The notes under the pieces were generated by a model. The model saw only the letters and a program-made list of their open reading frames with translations. It did no database searches and was not told where the DNA came from. The position numbers and the translations under genes are program-made. A stretch of 64,000 bases of DNA from a bacterium (lineage in GTDB: Bacteria; Ratteibacteria; UBA8468; B48-G9; JAFGKM01): assembly GCA_023230585.1 (NCBI GenBank), contig JALNXB010000001.1, positions 94,147 through 158,146 of the forward strand. Reading direction: 5' to 3'. Below are positions 1 to 9,164 of the stretch, in pieces (the stretch's first letter is position 1; each line of letters opens with the position of its first letter).

Positions 1-2236
1 TCAATTCTCCCAGAAGTTGTTCTTTGGTTCTTGTGGGGTCTACCTTTTCCAATCCAGGGCTACCTTGCCTGCCTTTATCGGTTGTTCCAGCAAATGTGGC
101 AAGTGCCTTTCTTAAATTCTTGAGGATGCCACAATAATCTATAATAAGCCCATTGTTTTTATCCTTGTTAACACGATTAGCTCTTGCTATCGCTTGCATT
201 AGAGTGTGAGCTTTAAGTGGTTTATCAAGGTAAAGGTTTGCAAGGCTTGGCACATCAAAACCTGTAAGCCACATAGCACAAACAATGGCTATGCGGAAAG
301 GATGCTCCTCTTTTTTGAATGCGGAATCAACATCAATCCGTGTTCCGTCTGAAAGTTCAAACCCGTTTTTCATCAATCTGCGGTGAGGAGTGATATCAAA
401 CCCACATTTTCTAAACTTGTCTACTTCTCCCTGTTCTTCGCTGACAATTACTGCCATTTTTGTCTCTTGCATCCATTTAAGTTGATTTGATAGTTCTTCT
501 CTGGTTTCATCTGAGGCAGACTTTAATAAGTTTGACAATTCTTCCTCTTTATTCTTCCAGTATAGATTTATGAGCTTGTGCATTTTGACACAAGTGAGTT
601 TATCAATACATATAAACATCGCCTTGCCTGCTTCCCATGAAGTTGTGTAATGCTCGACAAAATCTTGGGCTATATCTTTAAGCCTTCTCTTTGCCGTGAT
701 TATGTGATAATCTCTTCTGAGTTCTTTTTCAAGGCGTGCCCTCAAATTGATATCTTCTGTATCTACCTGCTCCAGTTTTTCTGCAAGCCGTTCATTAATA
801 TCCGAAGTAGACACCCCGAGTGTATCGCCCCGGGAATCGTAATAAAGAGGAACCGTGGATTTGTCTTCCACTGCTCTTTGGAAATCGTATGTGGAAACAT
901 AGTTACCGAAAACTTGTGAAGTGATTTCCTCATCTTTAAACAAAGGTGTGCCTGTAAATCCTATAAAGTTGGCGTTTGGCAGGGCTTTACGCATATTGAG
1001 TGCAAGATTGCCGTATTGCGTACGGTGTGCCTCGTCTGTAATAACAATTATATCGTCTCTCTTGGTATAACCCTCATCGGTGTTAACGTCTTGATTGAAT
1101 TTTTGAATTGTGGTAAATACATAAGCCTTGTGTTGCCTCATTAGTTTGGCAAGGTGCTTGCCGCTTTCGGGTCGACACGGATTTCTATCGTTATCCACTA
1201 TGCCACACCCTGCAAAAGTCTGGTAAATCTGTTTATCGAGGTCGTCGCGGTCAGTACATATAAGAAACGTATAGTTACCTGCTATCTTTCTATGTACCTT
1301 GGTGGTAAAAAATACCATAGAGTAACTTTTACCTGCACCCTGGGTATGCCAAAATACTCCAAGTTTGCCTTTTGCTCTGGAAGGATTTTTTAGGGCTTTG
1401 ATTACTTTGTTCACGCCAAGATACTGGTGGTTCTTTGCAAGTATCTTTATTCTTTTGCCTTTAGAATCGTCATAAAGAATAAAATTCTCAAAAATATCCA
1501 AGAAATTGTTTTTATCACAAACCCCTTTAAGAAGTGTTTCCATATCTATAATACCCGGGTCGGATTCAGATAATCGTTTCCAATCGTGGAAGTGTTCGTA
1601 ACCTGCGGTTATGCTTCCTATTTTTGCTTTTTCGCCGTTGGCAAGCATAATGATAGCGTTATGATGGAAAAAATGGGGGATAGTATCTTTGTAATCGGCA
1701 AGGTTTTTTCTGTATGCGTTTTCAAGGTTTCTATGGATATTTTTGCACTCTACAAATAAAAGGGGTATGCCGTTGACAAACCCTGCGATATCAACTCTCC
1801 TGCGATAAAGACTGCCCTGTACCCACAGTTCACGTACAGCCATAAAGTGATTATTTGTAGCATCATCAAAATCAAAGACCTTGAGCCGTTCTTTTTTTAT
1901 CTCCCCGTTGCTGCCCTGAAAAGAAACAAGCACGCCGTCTTTGAATAATTTGTATTTATCGAAATTGTTGGCAAGTAGTGATTGGCTCTGGGAATAGTCC
2001 ATAACCTGCCTCACCGCCTCTTCATATACGGTTTCAGGCAGTTGGGGATTAAGTTTTTCAAGTGCTTGTCGTAGATAACGTTTAAGTACAACCTCCCTGT
2101 CGGAATCTCTTCCCAGAAGCCCGTCAACGTCAAAAGTTTCACGATTATAAGCATAAACAGATTCCCATCCGAGATTATCTTTGAGGTAATCTACGGTTGG
2201 TTTCTGTACCAGAGTATCTTCGTTAAAGTTAGTCAT
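1..2236 (-). CDS. hsdR: Type I restriction enzyme R subunit (HsdR), 3' end outside window
   Basis: This is the ATP-dependent translocase/endonuclease subunit of a type I restriction-modification complex, acting with HsdM and HsdS on unmethylated foreign DNA. I translated 745 codons from ATG at 2236 with no stop before the left edge, so the C-terminus is missing. Visible motifs in order: a PD-(D/E)XK nuclease core around residues 147-163 (VDIAGF...LLFVECKN), helicase motif I near 300 (HTQGAGKS), DEAH box near 400 (VITDEAHRTQYG), motif III FIGFTGTP, and motif V/VI (WLTGFDVPSL, then QAIARANRVN). No frameshift or internal stop was seen. It is the last gene of the hsdM-hsdS-(rhuM remnant)-hsdR group, starting 31 bp after the remnant. 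Family assignment is secure; whether the C-terminal HsdM-contact region is intact cannot be seen. Confidence 0.95.
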   Translation of the reverse strand, partial: MTNFNEDTLVQKPTVDYLKDNLGWESVYAYNRETFDVDGLLGRDSDREVVLKRYLRQALEKLNPQLPETVYEEAVRQVMDYSQSQSLLANNFDKYKLFKDGVLVSFQGSNGEIKKERLKVFDFDDATNNHFMAVRELWVQGSLYRRRVDIAGFVNGIPLLFVECKNIHRNLENAYRKNLADYKDTIPHFFHHNAIIMLANGEKAKIGSITAGYEHFHDWKRLSESDPGIIDMETLLKGVCDKNNFLDIFENFILYDDSKGKRIKILAKNHQYLGVNKVIKALKNPSRAKGKLGVFWHTQGAGKSYSMVFFTTKVHRKIAGNYTFLICTDRDDLDKQIYQTFAGCGIVDNDRNPCRPESGKHLAKLMRQHKAYVFTTIQKFNQDVNTDEGYTKRDDIIVITDEAHRTQYGNLALNMRKALPNANFIGFTGTPLFKDEEITSQVFGNYVSTYDFQRAVEDKSTVPLYYDSRGDTLGVSTSDINERLAEKLEQVDTEDINLRARLEKELRRDYHIITAKRRLKDIAQDFVEHYTTSWEAGKAMFICIDKLTCVKMHKLINLYWKNKEEELSNLLKSASDETREELSNQLKWMQETKMAVIVSEEQGEVDKFRKCGFDITPHRRLMKNGFELSDGTRIDVDSAFKKEEHPFRIAIVCAMWLTGFDVPSLANLYLDKPLKAHTLMQAIARANRVNKDKNNGLIIDYCGILKNLRKALATFAGTTDKGRQGSPGLEKVDPTRTKEQLLGEL

Positions 2237-2267
2237 GGTTTTTTCTTTGCGGATTTAAGAATTTTTT

Positions 2268-2567
2268 TTATATGTCTGTCAAAAGGTTATAGAATTTTGT
2301 CTGATAAGTTTTTCCGTCATTTGCAGTATGTGCAAATTTTGCACATACTGAATTTTCTTTTAACTCTCCGCTCTTAAAGATGTTTTTAAGATGTTTGGTA
2401 ATCACGCTTCTGTCAACCTTGAACAGTTCAGCAATTTTTGCCTGAGTCAACCATATTGTCTCGTTGCGTAAAAATATCTCCACCTTCACCTTGCCGCCAG
2501 GGGTAGTATAGAGCAGGAATTTCGTAAATTCGTTTTGCTGGATAATCTGCTTGTTTTTTTTAATCAT
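2268..2567 (-). pseudogene. Truncated RhuM-family protein remnant
   Basis: The 99-residue product matches only the N-terminal part of RhuM-family proteins, which are usually over 300 residues and often sit inside type I restriction loci. Recognisable elements are the N-terminal FLLYTTPGGKVKVE strand region, a helix-turn-helix-like segment (TIWLTQAKIAELFKVDRS) and HLKNIFKSGEL. Similarity to the family ends at FYNL, after which the frame reads four unrelated residues and stops. The remaining DNA before hsdR is only 31 bp, so the rest of the gene is deleted rather than frameshifted. The start codon directly follows the hsdS stop (TAA-ATG), so it may still be translated by coupling. The short product could retain DNA binding, but I regard it as a decayed remnant. 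Confidence 0.7.
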
Positions 2568-3803
2568 TTATACCTCTATCTTACCGTTCATCAGACGAGG
2601 CAGAAGCAAATCTCTCGCCTGTGTGAGTTTCTGGTTTTGGTTTCTTAAATAAGAACATTGTTCCAAAAGTGAATTGACGATTTTTGAATATTGTTCAATT
2701 AAGTCTATTTTAGGTAAAAGCACTTTTATTTTTTTTAAGCTACTGTCGTTGAGAGATACCTGTGTTGCTCCAGTAGCATAATTATTCTTATATTGCACAA
2801 ACTCATAGGAAGTTAAAAGCCCAAACAAGAAGCCTAAATACTTTTCCTCTGTTGTGAAACCAACCATTCCTGTTGAAAGTATTATTTTGGAAAGTAAAAA
2901 AGAATTCCCTTTATTAAAATACAACACCTTTTCTGTATCTTTCATTTTGGCAAAATATATAGTATTAATTTTGGGCAGGACATCTGCTCGGCTCGGTCTA
3001 TTTTCATAATCTACTTCTTCTCCATATCCTGTTATATTTGTTCCGTCAATTTCTGAGGTCTGATAATATTGACGTATATCAGTAAAAACGGGCATTCCCA
3101 AAGGAGCCTTTTTAAATATTTTTATTTTTGTAATCGGTAAATAATCCCACTCGGCAGGCATCTTTTTGCCTTTACCATCAACTATTTTTATTTTTTCATA
3201 TCCTGGGAAACGAAAATATACAAACCATTCTCTGAAGAGAAGGCGTGCCGATTCTTCCAACAATTCTATCCGCCTTTGATTAGTTTCAATAAGGTCGTCA
3301 TAGGTAGAGAGTATATTTGCGATTTTTTTTTGATCTCCAATATGTGGAAGTAATAATGAAATATCTCCAAGCATGGCAAGATTAATGTTAGGTTGTGCTG
3401 CTTGGGCATTAATACTTTGCAAGTATTTAAATGTCAATGGGTTTTTAAACCAATAATAAATATATTGGCTATTGGCTAATTCTGGTTTGATTCGCACTAT
3501 ACCAACAGCTTGATTTGTATTTGCAGGCAAATGTTTTCGTTTTATAATTCCAACTTTGCCAATATTAATTCCTGCTATTGTAACTAAAATATCGTTTTCT
3601 TGAAGAATAGACCGCTTTAATTTATTTTGAGCAGATTCGTTTATATAAGCAAACCCTTGAGTATCGAGTTCGCTATCCCCATTTAAAGCTTCTGCTTTAA
3701 TAAAATTTATGCCAGAATCAGTAAAATCAAAACCAACTGTTGTTGGAGTTGTTCCCTTTGTTATCCTGTCAGTGATACATTTTAACTTAACGATTTGCTT
3801 CAT
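2568..3803 (-). CDS. hsdS: Type I restriction-modification specificity subunit HsdS
   Basis: HsdS sets the DNA target of the methylase and nuclease complex. The protein has the usual two-fold layout: an N-terminal target-recognition domain, a conserved central helical spacer (IANILSTYDDLIETNQRRIELLEESARLLFREWF), a second recognition domain, and a C-terminal spacer ending LTQARDLLLPRLMNGKIEV. I chose ATG at 3803 (411 residues) because an AGAGG ribosome-binding site lies just upstream and the sequence begins with a typical HsdS start; a longer frame opening at 3911 would lie inside hsdM. It overlaps the hsdM end by 17 bp, consistent with translational coupling. Length is normal. The recognition sequence cannot be predicted by eye. 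Confidence 0.93.
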   Translation of the reverse strand: MKQIVKLKCITDRITKGTTPTTVGFDFTDSGINFIKAEALNGDSELDTQGFAYINESAQNKLKRSILQENDILVTIAGINIGKVGIIKRKHLPANTNQAVGIVRIKPELANSQYIYYWFKNPLTFKYLQSINAQAAQPNINLAMLGDISLLLPHIGDQKKIANILSTYDDLIETNQRRIELLEESARLLFREWFVYFRFPGYEKIKIVDGKGKKMPAEWDYLPITKIKIFKKAPLGMPVFTDIRQYYQTSEIDGTNITGYGEEVDYENRPSRADVLPKINTIYFAKMKDTEKVLYFNKGNSFLLSKIILSTGMVGFTTEEKYLGFLFGLLTSYEFVQYKNNYATGATQVSLNDSSLKKIKVLLPKIDLIEQYSKIVNSLLEQCSYLRNQNQKLTQARDLLLPRLMNGKIEV

Positions 3804-5883
3804 ATCCCAACCTCTTAAAGTTTTCGCTGATTTTCTTTGCAAGTTCGCCTGCTGTTTTATTAAGTTCATCCAATTCCGTGTGTATTGCAAGCATTGTTCC
3901 GCTAAAGTCAAAATCAGGGTCTTCTTCTTCAGGTGTTACACCTACATATCTTCCAGGAGTTAAACTCCAGTCATTTTCTTCAATCTCTTTTTTGTCAACC
4001 AGTTTAACAAGCCCTTCTACATCTCTTAGTTTTTCTTCGGGAAACCGTTCGAGAAGCCATTCTGCCTGATGAAAAAAATATCTAACAAGTTTTAACTGCT
4101 TAACCAATATATCCCGCGTTTCTTCTGCCTGCTTTTTAAGGTTGGTTATCTCGCGGTTATTTTCTTTGCTGTTTCCATTGTTGTTCGTATTAATAAAATC
4201 CTCTGTCAGCCGGTTTGCAAGCCGATACATAAGTTCTGCTTCTTTTATAAGTTTATTATTTTCTTCTGCTAGAGGTTTAAGTTTCTCCAAAATCTTTAGC
4301 GAATTCAACTTCTCTTTGTTTTTCCGCAAATGCATTTCCTCAGGCATTTCTGCAAGAATCTTTGTGTAGTTTTTGCTAATGTTTTTATAAGTTCTCGTGC
4401 TTACCGTAAGTTTACCGGCAATTTCGTATTGTTTACTGTTAACAGGAAGCTGCTCAATAAACGATTTAAGCTTTTTGTACAACTCTTCAAAATCTTGCTC
4501 GTATTGGCATGTGAGCAATTGTATATGTGCAGATTCATCAAGGAACCTTAACATATAATTTAGCACCAGTTTATGGAATCGGTCTGTTTCTCCCCTGTAT
4601 AGCCATACTATAGAGAGGATGTTTTGAAGTTGTTCTGGACTGAAATCATAAATTTTGCGGGTCACTTTTCTGTAGATGTTTCGCGCATCTATCATCAAGA
4701 CCTTATCTTTCTGCGCTTTAGATTTACCTTTGTTGAAAAACCAGAGTTCACAGGGAACAGTGCGGGTATAGAAGAAATTTGAGCGGATGGCTATCATAAC
4801 ATCAACATCACCTGTTTCTACAATTTTCTGTCTAACCTTTGATTCGCTCTTTCCTGCGCTTGATGCCTGCGAAGACATTACAAAACCTGCTCTGCCTTTT
4901 TCTGTAAGATAACTGTAAAAATAGCTTATCCAGATATAGTTGCCATTGCTTACCTTTCCTTTTTTATTGACACCCGGCAAACCGAAAGGTAATCGAGGAT
5001 CGTTTTTTATTTTATCTGCATCTATTTCATCCACATTAAAGGGAGGATTTGCCATAACAAAACCTGCCTTTTTATACAAGTCATGGGGGTCTTCATAGTA
5101 GGTAATCGCCTTTTTTATATCTCCTACCAGACCGTGCACAGCAAGGTTCATTTTAGCTAGATTGATGGTTGTTGCATTTTTTTCCAGACCATAAAAAGAT
5201 AAGGCGTCCGTAGGATTTTTATGAAGATTTTCCACAAAACGAGCGCTCTGAACAAACATCCCTCCGCTTCCGCAGGCAGGGTCAAGTACTGTACCTCTTT
5301 TGGGTTCAAGGACATTGGCAATAAGAGAGACAAGTGATACGGGCGTGAAAAATTCTCCCCCATCGTGAGCTTTTAAGTCGGCAAACTGAGTAAGAAAATA
5401 TTCGTAAATTCTGCCGAAGACGTCCCCGTCAACTTTTTTAAGTTCTTCCGGATTCAGTACTCGGAGCAGATGCCCGAGTATTTCATTGTCCAGTTCTCTG
5501 TATTCTCTTTTAGGTAGAACGCCACGCAAAGTTTCATAATCCGCTTCAATAGATTCCATAGCGTCAATAATAGCCTTTGCCCGGTCGTCGCTGTCTTTCA
5601 GTGTGACGAGATAGTCAAATTGGGCTTTCTGTTGCAAGAAAATAGCTGATTTTTTGCTGAAATCTTCTTTGGTTATAGGCCGTTTTATTCCGCCTCTCGT
5701 AGGAAGAGTCTCTTCAATCGTATCTTTTACCGCTAAATAACGGCTATAGGCATGCCGTAAAAAGACTAGCCCCATAACTGGCATAAAGTATTCGTTGCTG
5801 GCATAATTGGAATTGGCTCGTAGTGTGTCTGCCGCGCTCCAGAGCCTTTTTTCGATTGCTTCGATATTTGCAAGTTGTGCCAT
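3787..5883 (-). CDS. hsdM: Type I restriction-modification DNA methyltransferase HsdM
   Basis: This is the N6-adenine methyltransferase subunit, required both for modification and for restriction by the HsdR complex. The N-terminal HsdM helical domain (ANIEAIEKRLWSAADTLR) is followed by the SAM-binding motif I (TVLDPACGSGGMF) and the catalytic motif IV NPPF (VMANPPFNVDE). The C-terminal third is a long charged, coiled-coil-rich extension, making this form (698 residues) longer than the ~500-residue classical HsdM but similar to a known long subfamily. The frame is open from a TTG at 5913; I prefer the ATG at 5883, where the conserved MAQLANIEAI start lies. It is the first gene of the locus. 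Confidence 0.94.
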   Translation of the reverse strand: MAQLANIEAIEKRLWSAADTLRANSNYASNEYFMPVMGLVFLRHAYSRYLAVKDTIEETLPTRGGIKRPITKEDFSKKSAIFLQQKAQFDYLVTLKDSDDRAKAIIDAMESIEADYETLRGVLPKREYRELDNEILGHLLRVLNPEELKKVDGDVFGRIYEYFLTQFADLKAHDGGEFFTPVSLVSLIANVLEPKRGTVLDPACGSGGMFVQSARFVENLHKNPTDALSFYGLEKNATTINLAKMNLAVHGLVGDIKKAITYYEDPHDLYKKAGFVMANPPFNVDEIDADKIKNDPRLPFGLPGVNKKGKVSNGNYIWISYFYSYLTEKGRAGFVMSSQASSAGKSESKVRQKIVETGDVDVMIAIRSNFFYTRTVPCELWFFNKGKSKAQKDKVLMIDARNIYRKVTRKIYDFSPEQLQNILSIVWLYRGETDRFHKLVLNYMLRFLDESAHIQLLTCQYEQDFEELYKKLKSFIEQLPVNSKQYEIAGKLTVSTRTYKNISKNYTKILAEMPEEMHLRKNKEKLNSLKILEKLKPLAEENNKLIKEAELMYRLANRLTEDFINTNNNGNSKENNREITNLKKQAEETRDILVKQLKLVRYFFHQAEWLLERFPEEKLRDVEGLVKLVDKKEIEENDWSLTPGRYVGVTPEEEDPDFDFSGTMLAIHTELDELNKTAGELAKKISENFKRLGYEANR

Positions 5884-6132
5884 AATATACTCGTAGAGAA
5901 ATATCTGTTTCAAAACTGCTTTCTATAAGGATTTTACAGTTATTGTTGCAGGGAAAATTTCTGCACCAAAAATTTTAAAAACTATCATGCTTCATCACCC
6001 TACGCCAAGGTTTATCTGCCAAGTTTGTAGTTTAATGTAGGTTGGATTGGAGGAAAGTCGTGGAGGATTGCCCATTTCCCTACAAACTGGACGGTGTTCA
6101 CTGAAGATTTATCTTTTTTAAATAATATTTGG

Positions 6133-6927
6133 TTAAAAAAGTGGTGTGCCGATCTCCTGTTCAGCTTCTTGGATGAATTGATAATGAGAGTACCTCTTTA
6201 AACAAGAAGCCGCTTGGTGGTCTATAAGAATAGTAATTTTCGGGTGTAATTGCAGAATAGACGCTGGTACTATACTTGTTATTGGACCTTCAAGAGCCTT
6301 AGCAACAATTTCAGCTTTATTTTTACCTGTTGCAAGAAAGAGTATTTCTTTAGCTTCAAGAATCGTGCCTATACCCATTGAAATAGCAAACCTGGGAACC
6401 TCTTTTATATCAGTAAAAAACCTTGAATTATCTTGTATCGTCTGTTTATCGAGAGCAACAAGGCGTGTTCTTGATTTAAAAGAGGAACCCGGTTCATTAA
6501 AAGCAATATGTCCGTCGCCTCCTATACCGAGAATTTGTAAGTCTATACCACCTGCTTCAATGATTGTTTTCTCGTATAGTTGGCAGTATTGAGCCACTTC
6601 TTTGACGTTTAGGTCACCTTTTGGGATAAAGGTATTATTCTGGTTGATATCAATATGGTCAAAGAGGTTGGTCTTCATATAATATCTGTAACTTTGAGGA
6701 TGAGATGAATTGATACCATAATATTCATCAAGATTAAAGGTTTTCACATTACAAAAAGATATTTCTTTATCTTTATTTAACCTAACCAACTCTTTATATA
6801 GTTCGAGTGGAGTACTTCCTGTTGCCAGTCCAAGAGTGGTGTCAGATTTTTTGTTGACAAGATTTTTTATGATTCTGCTTGCTTCTTGTGAAATTTCTTT
6901 ATAATCTTTTTTAATTATCACTCTCAT
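6133..6927 (-). CDS. nagB: Glucosamine-6-phosphate deaminase
   Basis: NagB converts glucosamine-6-phosphate to fructose-6-phosphate and ammonia in amino-sugar catabolism. The 264-residue protein is of usual length and carries the phosphate-binding LATGSTPLELY segment near residue 34, the FNLDEYYG motif with the catalytic Asp, and the family signature GIGGDGHIAFNEPGSSF containing the Asp/His/Glu catalytic relay. It overlaps the end of rpsA by 17 bp, so it is probably translated by coupling at the end of a long minus-strand operon. A second deaminase domain occurs in the fusion protein at 56.7-59.1 kb. That one is divergent, so this copy is the likely standard enzyme. Confidence 0.95.
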   Translation of the reverse strand: MRVIIKKDYKEISQEASRIIKNLVNKKSDTTLGLATGSTPLELYKELVRLNKDKEISFCNVKTFNLDEYYGINSSHPQSYRYYMKTNLFDHIDINQNNTFIPKGDLNVKEVAQYCQLYEKTIIEAGGIDLQILGIGGDGHIAFNEPGSSFKSRTRLVALDKQTIQDNSRFFTDIKEVPRFAISMGIGTILEAKEILFLATGKNKAEIVAKALEGPITSIVPASILQLHPKITILIDHQAASCLKRYSHYQFIQEAEQEIGTPLF

Positions 6928-8308
6928 TGCTATCTTCTGTCTCTGTATCTGGTTCAGTCTCTACGTTTTCGGTCTCTTCGTCATCGTCTTCTGGTATAGG
7001 AATATCCCCAAGTTGTTTCAATCCAAGTGAAATCCGTTTGTTGTCTGGGTCTATTTCAAGTATCATTACCTCAAGTTTTTGTCCTTTGTGTAAGACATCT
7101 GACGGGTGTTTAATCTGTTCAGTAGAGATGTTGGAGATATGTAAAAGTCCATCAATATCTTTTTCTATCTCTACAAACGCTCCGAAATCAGTTATATTGT
7201 AAACCTTCCCCTTTACAATGCTTCCTACAGGAAATTTTTCTGCGATTTCTGGCCAAGGGTTAGATTCGAGTTCTCTTAGACTGAAAGATATTTTCTGTTC
7301 AGCTTTTTTGATATCAATAACCTTAACTGTGACAGGGTCGCCCATAGCTACTATTTCTGAAGGTCTTCTAACTCTACCTGTCCAGGAAAGTTCTGATATA
7401 TGTAGCAGTCCTTCTACACCTTCTTCTATTTTGACAAACGCTCCGTAATCTGTGATGTTTACTATTTTACCTTCAATAGTAGAGCCAATGGGGTATTTTT
7501 CTTCAATGTTTTCCCATGGGTTAGGAGTTTTCTGTTTTAACCCAAAAGAAGCTATCTGTTTTTCAAGGTCAACATCAAGAATAACAACCTCAACTTTCTG
7601 TCCTAAACTTAGTAATTGAGACGGGTAACTTACCTTCCCCCAACTCATATCGTTAAGGTGGAGTAACCCAACAAGCCCGTATTCTATCTCTATGAACGCT
7701 CCATAATCAACAATGTTTCTAACGACTCCTGTAACAAGTTGATTTTTTTGGAGTTCTGAAAGATACTCTTTCTTCTGAACCGCCTGTTCTTCTTCAATAA
7801 ATTTTCTTCTTGATACAACAACATTTTTTCTTAAAGCATCAAGTTTAATAATCTTAAAAGTTGCTTGCGAGTTGATAAGTTTTGCAGGGTTAGAAAGAGG
7901 CGCTATATCTGCCTGTGATGTAGGTAGAAAAGCAAGAACCCCTATATCTACTCTAAAACCTCCCTTGATTGATTTAAAAATCGTGCCTTCTATTGGTGTA
8001 TCTGCTTCGTAAGCTTTTTCGATGTTTTCCCAATGTAATAATATGTCTGCTTTTTCTTTAGACAAAGGAATCAAACCAGTCTTGTCAGGGTCCAAAGATT
8101 CTACAATAACAGTAACTTCTGTTCCTTCAAGTTCTTCTCCAGAATCGTTTTTAAATTCTTCTCTTGGTGCTACCCCTTCAGACTTGTACTCGATGTCTAT
8201 TATTACGTCATCGTTGAGTACCCGTAAAATCTTCCCTTTAATTAGTGAACCAGGTTTAAAGCTTGCAATTTTTTCTTCCAGAAGTCTGCTTACTTCTTCT
8301 CTTGCCAT
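6911..8308 (-). CDS. rpsA: Small ribosomal subunit protein S1
   Basis: S1 binds mRNA on the 30S subunit and helps initiation on weak or structured leaders. Five S1 RNA-binding repeats can be read in 465 residues (about 18-90, 100-165, 188-257, 275-343 and 360-430); the last three carry the typical DYGAFVEIE...GLLHISE core. A very acidic tail follows. Many bacteria have six repeats, so this is a slightly short form. ATG at 8308 has an excellent AAGGAGGT ribosome-binding site ten bases upstream, although that places the first 17 codons inside the end of ispH. In some Firmicutes IspH and S1 are fused; here they are separate but overlapping. It also overlaps nagB downstream. Confidence 0.94.
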   Translation of the reverse strand: MAREEVSRLLEEKIASFKPGSLIKGKILRVLNDDVIIDIEYKSEGVAPREEFKNDSGEELEGTEVTVIVESLDPDKTGLIPLSKEKADILLHWENIEKAYEADTPIEGTIFKSIKGGFRVDIGVLAFLPTSQADIAPLSNPAKLINSQATFKIIKLDALRKNVVVSRRKFIEEEQAVQKKEYLSELQKNQLVTGVVRNIVDYGAFIEIEYGLVGLLHLNDMSWGKVSYPSQLLSLGQKVEVVILDVDLEKQIASFGLKQKTPNPWENIEEKYPIGSTIEGKIVNITDYGAFVKIEEGVEGLLHISELSWTGRVRRPSEIVAMGDPVTVKVIDIKKAEQKISFSLRELESNPWPEIAEKFPVGSIVKGKVYNITDFGAFVEIEKDIDGLLHISNISTEQIKHPSDVLHKGQKLEVMILEIDPDNKRISLGLKQLGDIPIPEDDDEETENVETEPDTETEDSNESDN

Positions 8309-9164
8309 GTATACCTACCTCCTTATATCCTTTATTTTTTAATTTTTCTTTAACCGCCAGTATGAAGTTTTCAGGAGTAGATGTTCCTGACACTAAGCCG
8401 ACGGAAGAAATTTCTTCTAATGATACTTCTTCTAACTCTTCAAGTTTTTCTACATAATGAACATTTGCGTTGAAACTTTTGCATGTCTGGTAAAGTTTGC
8501 CTGTATTGGAACTGGTTTTGCCGCCCAACACTATTACCATATCGCTCTTTTTACTTATAAGGACAGATTCTGCTTGACGTTCTTCTGTCACTTTACATAT
8601 TGTATTATAAATTATAACTTTTTTAAAACGGAGATTTTCAAGTATATAATTTGCTGTAGAAAGATAATCTTTAAAAGATAAGGTTGTCTGCCCTATCACA
8701 GCAAGTTGTTCAAACTGTCTTCTATTTTTAAACTCGCTTTTTTCTTGAACAACAAGTGTGTTCTTCCCGTAATCTCTTAACGCTTCAACTTCAGGGTGTT
8801 TTCTATTCCCTATTATTATAACAAAATATTTTTTATTGTCTAATTTTTTTATTAACGAGTGAAGTTTTTTTACCGATGGACACGTTGCGTCGTATATATC
8901 AACTTTCTGTTTTTTTAGTCTTTCAAGTTTAGGAAGCCCTATTCCGTGAGACCTGACAATAAAAGGGCAATTATGTATTTCATTTAAATTCTCTGTTACT
9001 TTTAACCCTTCTGATTTAAGTTGAGCCATAACAACAGGGTTATGAACTATATCTCCAATACTATATAGGGTTTTATGTTCTCGTAGAAGGTTTTCAGCCA
9101 TTTTAACAGTTCTGTTTACACCAAAACAGAAGCCGATGTTTTTTGCTACAATAAGTTTTTTCAT
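8256..9164 (-). CDS. ispH: 4-hydroxy-3-methylbut-2-enyl diphosphate reductase
   Basis: IspH (LytB) is the iron-sulfur enzyme of the last step of the MEP isoprenoid pathway, yielding IPP and DMAPP. Its three cluster cysteines are visible in GFCFGV (residue 13), DATCPSV and NTICKVTEERQ. Substrate-binding segments VRSHGIG, GNRKHPEV, IGQTTLS and LVSGTSTPENF are present. Length (302) is normal, with a short basic tail (GKRRSKQTSGRKNCKL) that is encoded within the 53-bp overlap with rpsA and so may be constrained by both frames. It overlaps plsC upstream by 4 bp (ATGA). It implies the non-mevalonate route in this organism. Confidence 0.96.
   Translation of the reverse strand: MKKLIVAKNIGFCFGVNRTVKMAENLLREHKTLYSIGDIVHNPVVMAQLKSEGLKVTENLNEIHNCPFIVRSHGIGLPKLERLKKQKVDIYDATCPSVKKLHSLIKKLDNKKYFVIIIGNRKHPEVEALRDYGKNTLVVQEKSEFKNRRQFEQLAVIGQTTLSFKDYLSTANYILENLRFKKVIIYNTICKVTEERQAESVLISKKSDMVIVLGGKTSSNTGKLYQTCKSFNANVHYVEKLEELEEVSLEEISSVGLVSGTSTPENFILAVKEKLKNKGYKEVGIHGKRRSKQTSGRKNCKL

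Noticed and set aside
650..1393. Plus-strand frames inside hsdR
   Set aside because: Antisense shadows of the intact hsdR frame.
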